DNA of 64,000 nucleotides from positions 38,377 through 102,376 of the forward strand of contig CAMUHN010000002.1 of NCBI GenBank assembly GCA_947088675.1. The letters are read 5' to 3'. The position numbers were made by a program, and so were the translations under genes. The notes beneath the pieces were generated by a model. That model made no database searches. It was not told where the DNA came from and worked only from the letters and a program-made list of their open reading frames with translations. This document shows positions 44,759 through 52,900 of the stretch, piece by piece. How positions within the stretch are numbered: the stretch's first letter is position 1; each line of letters starts with the position of its first letter. The DNA is from an uncultured Roseburia sp. (lineage in GTDB: Bacteria; Bacillota; Clostridia; Lachnospirales; Lachnospiraceae).

Positions 44759-45562
44759 TTAGCCCGGCTGTTTCCCAATATAGGCAAGGATTCCGCCGTC
44801 TACATAGACAACATGTCCGTTTACGAAATCAGAAGCGTCGGAAGCAAGGAATACTGCCGGTCCCTGTAAATCCTCCGCATTGCCCCATCTTGCTGCAGGA
44901 GTTTTTGCAATAATAAACTGATCAAACGGATGCTTGGAACCGTCCGGCTGAATCTCGCGAAGCGGAGCCGTCTGCGGCGTCGCAATGTAACCCGGTCCGA
45001 TACCGTTGCACTGGATATTAAACTCGCCGTACTCGGATGCGATATTCTTTGTCAGCATCTTTAAACCGCCCTTTGCCGCAGCATATGCGGAAACTGTCTC
45101 ACGCCCGAGCTCGCTCATCATAGAGCAGATGTTTATAATCTTGCCATGGCCTTTTTTAATCATGCTCGGAATAACTGCCTTTGAGACGATAAACGGTGCG
45201 TTTAAGTCAACGTCAATTACCTGACGGAACTCTGCCGCTGTCATATCGCACATCGGGATACGTTTGATAATACCGGCATTATTTACCAGAATATCAATCA
45301 CGCCAACCTCTGCCTCTACTTTTTTTACAAGTTCATTTACCTGTTCTTCATTGGTTACGTCACATACATAACCATGCGCCGTAATGCCTTTTTCCGCATA
45401 GGCAGCGATACCCTTGTCCACCAGTTCCTGTTTGATATCGTTAAAAACGATGGTTGCGCCTGCGTCTGCATAGGCAGAAGCAATTGCAAAACCGATGCCG
45501 TAAGACGCACCTGTCACAAGTGCAACTTTACCTTTTAATGAAAAACTGTCTAAAATTCCCAT
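44759..45562 (-). CDS. short-chain dehydrogenase, gluconate 5-dehydrogenase / KduD-like
   Basis: 267 residues, a complete classical SDR: TGASYGIG cofactor motif (about 18-25), NNAGIIKR near 92-99, catalytic serine in the ICSMMSE segment and YAAAK near 160-164, and a GPGYIATP segment. The closest known activities are gluconate 5-dehydrogenase (5-ketogluconate/gluconate) and the related 2-dehydro-3-deoxygluconate 5-dehydrogenase of pectin breakdown; the sequence alone does not separate them. GGAGG precedes the ATG. It is divergent from an AraC-type regulator, which probably controls it and the GH35-MATE pair. Confidence 0.85.
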   Translation of the reverse strand: MGILDSFSLKGKVALVTGASYGIGFAIASAYADAGATIVFNDIKQELVDKGIAAYAEKGITAHGYVCDVTNEEQVNELVKKVEAEVGVIDILVNNAGIIKRIPMCDMTAAEFRQVIDVDLNAPFIVSKAVIPSMIKKGHGKIINICSMMSELGRETVSAYAAAKGGLKMLTKNIASEYGEFNIQCNGIGPGYIATPQTAPLREIQPDGSKHPFDQFIIAKTPAARWGNAEDLQGPAVFLASDASDFVNGHVVYVDGGILAYIGKQPG

Positions 45563-45590
45563 TGTACTGTTCCTCCATTTCTTTTTTCAT

Positions 45591-45596
45591 AATTAT
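45591..45596 (-). promoter_or_regulatory. -10 box of the SDR-GH35-MATE unit
   Basis: TATAAT on the minus strand, 29 bases before the SDR start codon. No good -35 box exists at the right distance, as expected for a promoter switched on by the divergent AraC-type regulator. Confidence 0.5.
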
Positions 45597-45646
45597 AATA
45601 GTAACATATAAAAAACACTCTTTTCTTGTTGTTTTTGTTCAAAATC

Positions 45647-45675
45647 TTGCAAATTTTCTACGAATGATTTATACT
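45647..45675 (+). promoter_or_regulatory. promoter of the AraC-type regulator gene
   Basis: TTGCAA (45647-45652), 17-base spacer and TATACT (45670-45675) on the plus strand. The leader would be about 30 bases. Confidence 0.7.
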
Positions 45676-45711
45676 GGAAAACATATACAAAAAAGGAAAC
45701 CGGGGGAAACT

Positions 45712-46581
45712 ATGACAGTATATGATTCCTGCAAATCTGCGACCGACGCCTGCATCCGCTCTCAGACATTTGCCGTTGCCCATCTCTACAACGATGAAAA
45801 ACCGATGAATATCCATATTCATGACTGTTACGAAGTCTATTATTCGATTTCCGGCGGAAAACAGTTCCTGATCGACAACCGCTTTTATACGTTTCATCCG
45901 GGAGACATCTTTTTTATCAACCAGTACGAAAGCCATTATCTCTCCCGCATTGACAATGCAGATCTGGAGCGTGTGATCCTCTCGATCTATCCGGACTATC
46001 TGAAAAAATTTTCCACCGAGCAGACCGATTTAAATTATTGTTTTACCTGCCGCAGCAGCAGTCTCGGACATAAGATCTCGCTTTCCGCCGAAGAACAGAA
46101 ACGTTTCCTCTATTATATCCACAAACTCTCGTACAGCGACGGATACGGGCAGGATATTATGGATACGGCCGTCTTTCTGGAACTGCTTATCTTCCTGAAC
46201 CGGATTTTTCTGCTGCACTGCGACCACGACTTTGACCGCCCCGAAGTCACCGGCATACGGCACGGACAGATCGACGATATCCTCTCCTATGTCAACCGGC
46301 ATCTGACGGAATCCTTAACGATCCAAAGCCTTGCAGACCACTTTTACTTAAGCAGCTCATACCTGTGTAAAATATTTAAGAAATCGACCGGAACCACGAT
46401 CAACAAGTATATTTCCGCAAAACGCATTACAAAGGCAAAATCGCTTCTCTCAAACGGCCACTCGGTCAGCGACACCTGCGCAATGTGCGGTTTCGGAGAT
46501 TACAGCAATTTCTTAAAAGTTTTTACAAAAGCGGTCGGCATCACTCCTAAAAAGTATGCCCAGATTTCAAATGAAAATTAA
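45712..46581 (+). CDS. AraC-family transcriptional regulator
   Basis: 289 residues. The N-terminal cupin-like sensor half (about 30-110: MNIHIHDCYEVYYSISGGKQFLIDN, then FHPGDIFFINQYESH) binds an effector, likely a sugar or uronate. The C-terminal half (about 185-285) has two helix-turn-helix motifs: LTIQSLADHFYLSSSYLCKIFK and VSDTCAMCGFGDYSNFLKVFTKAVGITPKKY. GGGGGAAACT precedes the ATG; the frame is open far upstream but that part is the shared promoter region. It is expected to control the divergent SDR unit and perhaps itself. Confidence 0.92.
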   Translation: MTVYDSCKSATDACIRSQTFAVAHLYNDEKPMNIHIHDCYEVYYSISGGKQFLIDNRFYTFHPGDIFFINQYESHYLSRIDNADLERVILSIYPDYLKKFSTEQTDLNYCFTCRSSSLGHKISLSAEEQKRFLYYIHKLSYSDGYGQDIMDTAVFLELLIFLNRIFLLHCDHDFDRPEVTGIRHGQIDDILSYVNRHLTESLTIQSLADHFYLSSSYLCKIFKKSTGTTINKYISAKRITKAKSLLSNGHSVSDTCAMCGFGDYSNFLKVFTKAVGITPKKYAQISNEN

Positions 46582-46616
46582 CCATTTCAAAAATTTTTAG
46601 AAAAAGGAGCTATCCC

Positions 46617-47873
46617 ATGAATAAAAAAGAAATTCAGGAAATAAAACGACGCTTTAAAAAAGACGCCGCAACATTTACAAAGCTTTGCGGCTGTTATGTC
46701 GATGCTGACAGAAATAAAGTTGTAAAGCTTAACGAAACATTTCTCAACTTAGACGATGAGGAATTACATAAATATCTGGAAATCACAAAAAAAGTGCTCT
46801 CCGGCAGCCCTGGCAACAACCTCCTGGAACTGGAATTTCCGACTGCCGAGGAAGCCCCCGGCGGAAAACAGCAGTTTCTTCTTGGCCTGCGGCAGAGCGT
46901 ATTAAAAAGCGAGGAGCTTCTCGATGCTTTCTACGACCTGATTATTGAAAATTACAGTTATGCAGGAAACTACCTGATCCTAATCTTTCATGATGCATAC
47001 GATGTGATGTCAAAGACAACAGACAATAACAAGCTGGACGAATCCGAAGAAGTCTATGAATATCTGCTCTGCGCTGTCTGCCCCGTGACGCTTTCCAATG
47101 CGGCGCTTGGCTACCGGGAGGCAGAAAACCGAATCGGACCGCGTATTCGCGACTGGGTTGTAGGCGCTCCCGACACCGGGTTTGTCTTTCCTGCCTTTAC
47201 CGAACGCAGCGCGGATATACACTCCGTTCTTTTTTACACGCGCGATACCAAATCGCCCCACGCCGAATTTATGGAACATGTACTCGGCTGCAATCCCAGG
47301 CTGACTGCGACCGAAAAAAAACTGACCTTTCATAATATCGTAAAAGATGTGATCGGTGAAGAAGACGAAAACAGCAAAGCCCTTTTTATGGACATCCAGG
47401 GGAATTTAAATGATCTGATCCCGGTCCTGCCGGACGATGAAGAACCGCAGCCAGTGATTGTGACGCAGACGGCAATCTCGGAAATTTTAAGCGAGAGCGG
47501 CGTTTCCGAAGAACAGGCCGCACAGATTGAAAAAAGCTTCGGAACGGCATTTGAAGAAGAACTTCCAAACGCAGACCAGCTGGTAGACCCTAAACTGGTG
47601 GAACAAAACGGACGACGAAAAGAAAAACTTGAACTTCTCGGACAGGTTGCATCTTTAAAGCAGCAGCTTGAGGAGACACGCGCCCTGCCTGTCACGGACG
47701 CAAACGAGGGAGACGATGTACCGGAAATTAAAACCTATGATGTAATTCTGCGTGTCAAACCGGAAAAGGTCAGCCAGATTCACTCCGACACGATTAACGG
47801 CAAAAAATGTCTGATTATTCCGTTGGATGAAAACGAACATGCAGCCGTTAACGGCGTCAACACGACTGTATAA
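46617..47873 (+). CDS. DUF4317 family protein
   Basis: 418 residues. The opening MNKKEIQEIKRRFKKDAATFTKLCGCYVD and the following KVVKLNETFLNLDDEELHKYLEI match DUF4317, a soluble protein family confined mostly to Clostridia, of unknown function. The middle is mixed alpha/beta. A short charged coil (about 340-360) precedes a C-terminal domain (about 375-418). AAAAAGGAG precedes the ATG. It follows the AraC-type gene by 35 bases on the same strand and may be co-transcribed with it, though no functional link is known. Confidence 0.85.
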   Translation: MNKKEIQEIKRRFKKDAATFTKLCGCYVDADRNKVVKLNETFLNLDDEELHKYLEITKKVLSGSPGNNLLELEFPTAEEAPGGKQQFLLGLRQSVLKSEELLDAFYDLIIENYSYAGNYLILIFHDAYDVMSKTTDNNKLDESEEVYEYLLCAVCPVTLSNAALGYREAENRIGPRIRDWVVGAPDTGFVFPAFTERSADIHSVLFYTRDTKSPHAEFMEHVLGCNPRLTATEKKLTFHNIVKDVIGEEDENSKALFMDIQGNLNDLIPVLPDDEEPQPVIVTQTAISEILSESGVSEEQAAQIEKSFGTAFEEELPNADQLVDPKLVEQNGRRKEKLELLGQVASLKQQLEETRALPVTDANEGDDVPEIKTYDVILRVKPEKVSQIHSDTINGKKCLIIPLDENEHAAVNGVNTTV

Positions 47874-47900
47874 CAGAAAACAGTATCTGAATATCTGACA

Positions 47901-47928
47901 GAACAAAGCGAACTTGTCCGCTTTGTTC
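47901..47928 (+). terminator. hairpin after the DUF4317 gene
   Basis: GAACAAAGCG (47901-47910) with 47919-47928, ten perfect pairs and an eight-base loop, 28 bases after the stop codon. It has no U-tract. Confidence 0.5.
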
Positions 47929-47975
47929 CAGGAAAAGCACTTTTACACTTTCGCGTAACAAAGTCTCTGCTAAAA

Positions 47976-48040
47976 AGAAAAACGGGCCCGCTCTGATCCG
48001 TATTGTTTGCTGCATACAAATCGGAACGGCCCCGTTTTCA
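47976..48040 (-). terminator. terminator after the CarD-type gene
   Basis: A 12-base-pair stem with one mismatch (47979-47990 with 48027-48038, core AAAACGGG) encloses a long loop and is followed on the minus strand by TTTTTCTTTTT. It lies 13 bases after the CarD stop codon. Confidence 0.65.
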
Positions 48041-48052
48041 TCTGATCTTTTG

Positions 48053-48562
48053 TTACGTTTCGATACACTCCAATCTCTCCCTGATATACTGTTCCATATT
48101 TTCTTTCGGTACCTCAAGCGTCAGGGAGAGCTCATTGTACAGCTCGTTCTCTGCCACCCGCATATACCGTTCATCCAATGCAGTGATCTTTTTCCCCTGT
48201 GAAAGCCGCTCTTTCTTTCTTACATACAGTGTTTTCACAATACTGATCCATGACCTGTAATCCCCGGTCCTCATTGCCTCCCGATAGGTCGCTTCCCGCT
48301 GTTTGTCATTCGGCACCCATAAAAGTTCGATCTCCGGAAGCTCTTCAATCAGCTGCTGTGCCGCCTCCCTGGTGATGACCCTGCGCATTACTGTCTTCTG
48401 ATTATCTGTCGGCGCATAAATCTTTGCGGATGTGTCGCCGATCGGCGCCAGAACATAATATAGCCGCTCCTGATCCGCACCGGACATGTCCAAATGTGTG
48501 ATGTCCATCACCTTACAGACACCCTTAGAACCATAGACAACATATTCTCCAATTTCAAACAT
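48053..48562 (-). CDS. CarD/CdnL-type transcriptional regulator
   Basis: 169 residues. The N-terminal FEIGEYVVYGSKGVCKVMDI and YYVLAPIGDTSAKIYAPTDN form the CarD_TRCF RNA-polymerase-binding Tudor-like domain (about 1-60). The remainder is helical, with the WVPNDKQREATYREAMRTGDYRSWISIVKTLY pattern of the family. CarD proteins bind the polymerase beta subunit and stabilise open promoter complexes. AAAGGAG lies ten bases before the ATG. It is monocistronic between two terminators. Confidence 0.9.
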   Translation of the reverse strand: MFEIGEYVVYGSKGVCKVMDITHLDMSGADQERLYYVLAPIGDTSAKIYAPTDNQKTVMRRVITREAAQQLIEELPEIELLWVPNDKQREATYREAMRTGDYRSWISIVKTLYVRKKERLSQGKKITALDERYMRVAENELYNELSLTLEVPKENMEQYIRERLECIET

Positions 48563-48753
48563 AATGCCACCACTCCTTTCTGACTTAGTTCGGTCATTGT
48601 GTAATAAACTACTTGTTTCATGATCTCCTGCAAATAACTGAATAATACTATTTTACCACAAATTTCCGATAAAAACCAGCATTTCCGCTAAAATCAAAAA
48701 TATTTATACAAATTTTATAAACATGGTGCGCACAGTATTTGTGAAATTTATAC

Positions 48754-48786
48754 AAAAAAAAGTCCCGTATTACACGGGACTTTTTC
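48754..48786. terminator. bidirectional Rho-independent terminator after kdgK
   Basis: AGTCCCGT (48761-48768), five-base loop, ACGGGACT (48774-48781), flanked by eight A residues on the left and TTTTT on the right. It lies 24 bases after the kdgK stop codon. Confidence 0.88.
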
Positions 48787-48810
48787 ATATTCCTGTTTCA
48801 GAGACCGGTT

Positions 48811-49836
48811 TTATCTCTGTACACGTCCGGAAGCATCTCCTCCAGCCAGTTTCTGTACTTCAGATACGCTGACCTGATTGAAATCTCCCTCAATTGAGTG
48901 TTTCAAGCAGCTTGCAGCCACTGCAAACTCAATCGTATCCTGCGGAGCGTAGTCGTTTAAACATGCATAGATCAATCCGCCGCCAAACGAATCGCCGCCG
49001 CCTACACGGTCTACAATATGCATCAGATATTCTTTGGAGAAATAGCTCTCGCCATTCTCGTAGAGCATAGCGGCCCATCTGTTATCGTTTGCGGAAATGG
49101 ATGTCCGAAGCGTAATTGCAACTTTTTTAAATCCGAAACGCTCTGTCAGCTTCTGTGCCACCTCTTTATAACCGGCTTTGTTCAGTTCGCCTGCCGTTAC
49201 CTCAGTTCCCTCCGACTTAATGCCAAATACATCGTTCGCATCTTCCTCGTTGGAAATACATACGTCTACATACTGGCAGAGCTCACCCATTACCTGTCCG
49301 GCTTTCTCTTTCGACCAGAGTTTGTTGCGGTAATTCAAGTCGCAGGAGACAGTGATCCCCTTTGCTTTTGCCGCCTTGCACGCCTCCAGGCAGATTGCTG
49401 CAACATTATCGCCGAGCGCCGGTGTAATACCTGTAAAATGGAACCAGTCGGCTCCCTCAAAAATTTTATCCCAATCAAAATCAGCCGTTGTCGCCGTAGC
49501 AATTGCAGAACCTGCACGGTCATAGATTACCTTTGACGGTCTCTGGCTTGCGCCTTTCTCTAAAAAGTAGATGCCCACTCTGTCGCCGCCGCGTACAATG
49601 TCGGACGTGTCCACCCCAAACTGCCTTAAGGAATTTACACCTGCCTGTCCGATCTCATGTGCCGGAAGCTTTGTTACAAAGCTTGCGTCCAGCCCGTAAT
49701 TTGCAAGTGAAACTGCTACGTTTGCCTCACCGCCGCCATAAGTAGCGCCATAGGACGGAGCCTGCACAAAACGGTAATATCCTTCCGGCGCCAGACGGAG
49801 CATAATCTCGCCAAATGTAACGACTTTCTTTGCCAT
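48811..49836 (-). CDS. kdgK: 2-keto-3-deoxygluconate kinase (PfkB family)
   Basis: 341 residues. PfkB/ribokinase fold: VVTFGEIMLRLAPEGYYRFVQ at the N-terminus, YGGGEANVAVSLANYGL near 32-48, and the catalytic RVGGGDSFGGGLIYA with Asp282. The opening and the EANVAVSLA run fit KDG kinases, which phosphorylate 2-keto-3-deoxygluconate from pectin/uronate breakdown to KDPG, the aldolase substrate. A different sugar kinase cannot be excluded. AGGAGG precedes the ATG, and a consensus promoter lies upstream. It is monocistronic; no KDPG aldolase is in the window. Confidence 0.85.
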   Translation of the reverse strand: MAKKVVTFGEIMLRLAPEGYYRFVQAPSYGATYGGGEANVAVSLANYGLDASFVTKLPAHEIGQAGVNSLRQFGVDTSDIVRGGDRVGIYFLEKGASQRPSKVIYDRAGSAIATATTADFDWDKIFEGADWFHFTGITPALGDNVAAICLEACKAAKAKGITVSCDLNYRNKLWSKEKAGQVMGELCQYVDVCISNEEDANDVFGIKSEGTEVTAGELNKAGYKEVAQKLTERFGFKKVAITLRTSISANDNRWAAMLYENGESYFSKEYLMHIVDRVGGGDSFGGGLIYACLNDYAPQDTIEFAVAASCLKHSIEGDFNQVSVSEVQKLAGGDASGRVQR

Positions 49837-49899
49837 GTTTCATCCTCCTAATCAATTATTTCAAATCAAAATATGGAATTTATGCCAGATTTTAATAAC

Positions 49900-49927
49900 A
49901 TTATACCACCGAACCGGGAATTGTCAA
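49900..49927 (-). promoter_or_regulatory. consensus promoter of kdgK
   Basis: Minus-strand TTGACA (49922-49927), 16-base spacer and TATAAT (49900-49905), both perfect. The start site would be near 49893, giving a leader of about 57 bases. Confidence 0.85.
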
Positions 49928-49944
49928 GACAGCACATTCGTTGT

Positions 49945-49983
49945 TTTTCATAACGGGGCGCTTGCGCGCCCCGTTATGGAAAA
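49945..49983. terminator. hairpin terminator after the giant surface-protein gene
   Basis: ATAACGGGGCGC (49950-49961), four-base loop and its exact complement (49966-49977), extended by a T5/A5 pairing with one bulge. It lies between the giant gene's stop and the kdgK promoter. Confidence 0.7.
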
Positions 49984-49986
49984 AGA

Positions 49987-52900
49987 TCATGCCTTTTTGT
50001 AAGTTGCCTTTTTGCTCATTCCTTTTGATTTCAGAAGCTTTTTGTATGCGGAAAGCTTACTCTTTGGCACTTTCACGACAGCTGTTGACGACGTGCCTTT
50101 AAATGCGCTGCTTCCGACATTACTGCTCTTTAACTTTGTCGTCTTAATCGTAATGCTCTTTAATTTACTGCAGCCGTTAAATGCCTGTTTTCCGATTTTT
50201 GACACACTTTTTGGAATCGTTATCTTCGTCAGCCCGGTACACTTGTTAAATGCCTTTGTGCCGATTGATGTGACCTTGCTTCCGATCGTAACGCTCTTTA
50301 ACTTCTTACATCCCTCAAATGCATTATTTCCGATTGTCTTCACCTTATTGCCAATCTTTACCGTCTGCAGCTTTGTACAACCGAAAAACGCGCCGTTTCC
50401 AATCTTTGTGACATTGTTTCCGATCGTAACCTGCGTAATCTTTTTATTGTTTTTAAATGCATTTGCCGCCACAGATGTCACCTGGTAGGATATCCCGTTA
50501 ACCGTAATTGCAGCCGGAATAGTTACTTTCGCCGCGTTCTTATCCGCCGGCTTTGTATACTCAACAGACGGTGTTTTACTCGTTCCCGGCGTTACAACCT
50601 TATAATCTCCGGTCGGCTGATTTACCGTACTGCCTGCAGACGGTGCAGCCGTAATTGCAACGATGCTCGCCTGATTGATTGTGTCGCAGATCGTACAGTG
50701 GAAAGATTTACTTCCGTCTGTACTGCCCTGTACCGGCCGGTCAATCGTATATTCCGTGCTCCACCTGTGCACGCCTGTCGCCTCAATTACTTCCTCCTGC
50801 TCGATGCCGCAGTTGCCGCAGATTAATACTTCAAGTCCCGGATGAACACAATCCGGCTGTGTGATACATCTTCGTTCCATCCATCTGTGCGGAAGTTTCT
50901 CAATGACACTGCCCGCAGTAACCAGATTTTCACATACCAGACAGTAGGTGTCCCCGGTATAGCCTTCCTGCGAACACGAAACTTCGGTAACACCGCGCAC
51001 TTCCGTCTCCGGGTGGTTTGTGGGATCCACTTCCCCGTAACGCTCGCCGCACCGCTCGCAGACTGCTTCCTGCGTACAGGTCGCGGTTCCGCCTATATGA
51101 CCTCCAAACGACGGAATCTTAATCTCCGTACCTGGCATAATCGCGTCGCACCGTTTGCATCGGATAAAGGTTGCGCCGTCTTCCGTACAGGTCGGATCAA
51201 GCATTGTCAGCTCTTCCTCCCAGTCATGACCGCGTTTTTCCACGCGCGGATCATTGACGCGCTCCTCCGTCTCATGGCATACCGTACAGGTAAAGAGCGC
51301 CGTGCCGTCCTCCTCGCAGGTCGGCTCTAATGTGACGACTCCCGCATCCCACTGATGGCCTGGTGATGCAACGATCGTTCCGGCCGAAATCACTTCGCCG
51401 CAGACACTGCAGTAGATATCGCCGGTGTAACCGTCTTCAAAGCATGTCGTGCTCTTAACGTTTCTCTCCTCCCGATTTGGATGGACGCAGCCTGCCCGGC
51501 GCACGGTAATTGAAACGCGCTCAATGATAAAATTACCGACTCCCGCATCCTCTCCTTTATAAATTGCAGTCAGATGATATTCCATACCGGATTTTAACGC
51601 CCAGTCTTCTTTCTCATCCCATTCCCAGTTCTCCGGAAGGTCAATCTGGGAAATATATTCCACTTCCAATGGTACGTCCTGATGATCGTATTCCGGCGTA
51701 TTATCCGGTTTCTCCGCCGGATTCACCGTAACTGTCATCATAAATCCAACCGACTCATAATTAATCTCGTCATCCGGTATAAACTCAACGTCATACAGCG
51801 TTTTCTGGCTGTCCGGCACCTGCGGCCTGATCGAATCGTCGATCCATGCAAACGTGCCCGGCACTGGAGTATCAAAGCCCGGTATATTGCTGTTCTGGTT
51901 ATACTGCACGCTCCCCCCTGTAAATTCCGCATTCAGCAGCGTATCTCCATACGTAAGTTCCGAAGTCTGCGGATTCGCTGCAATAAACGGAACTGCTTTG
52001 CTCACGCTGATTTCCGTCTCAATCTCTGCCGGATCATAATTATCCGTATCTCTCGGCGTAAACACGGCAGTATATGTCGGTTTATCAACAGTCGGTACGG
52101 AGTCGGGTTCTTTCCATCCCCAGGTTCCTCTTACCGTCGTTTCTGTTCCGCCGACTGTCCAGGTTCCGTTTGATCCGTTTACGCTGATATCAGACAGGTG
52201 CGTCGTCGGATTATAAATAATCTGAGACGGAGATGCCGTCGGGGTCTGCACAATGGGCACTGCCTTATTTACCGTAAAGTACAGCGTTCCCTCCAGTATT
52301 TTATATGTCTCCGTATCGTCCGGCGTAAACAGCCATACTGCCTGCGCATTTCCAACCTGGAGAACTGTTTCCGGCTCTTTCCAGACAAGAGTTCCCGTTA
52401 CCTCGTTGTCGGAACCCTCCTCAACAAACCGTGCCGTCTCCGTATTGAGTGCAACATCGCCAAGTAATACGCCGTAGGTGAGTTCTGATTTGTCGACCAC
52501 ATCAACCTCAGCCTTCTTGTCTTCAAATGGCTGAATCTTGTCACGTATCAATACATGGATATTGACTGTAAGCGGTTCGTAGTTTGCAGAAACGATATTT
52601 ACCGTGATATCAGCGTATGTGCCGATCATATCCTCCCCAAGCTTCTTAACCTGGTAGAACAGATTACCGCTCCGATGTCCTACAAACGCTTTCGCCTCCA
52701 CAGCCGATCCGCCCGGATTCTGGTCGTCTCCTCCCGGCGTCTGTGTATCGTCTCCCGATCCGCCCGGATTCTGGTCGTCTCCTCCCGGCGTCTGATCTTC
52801 CCCTTCTTTTGTCTGATTCTCATCGGGATTTTCCGGTGTCTCTGATGCATCCGGATTTTCGGTTCCTCCCTCATCGGGATCCGGATTTTCTCCTCCCTCA

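Noticed and set aside
45454-45711. N-terminal extension of the AraC-type regulator
   Set aside because: The open frame crosses the divergent promoter region and the start of the SDR gene; ATG 45712 has the ribosome binding site.
49987-50100. Sortase (LPXTG) anchor at the end of the giant protein
   Set aside because: The C-terminus ends in lysine-rich repeat sequence with no LPXTG, hydrophobic stretch or basic tail in sortase order.
50012-50488. Plus-strand 158-codon frame opposite the leucine-rich repeats
   Set aside because: It is the complement of the repetitive repeat region of the giant gene, without ribosome binding site or family match.
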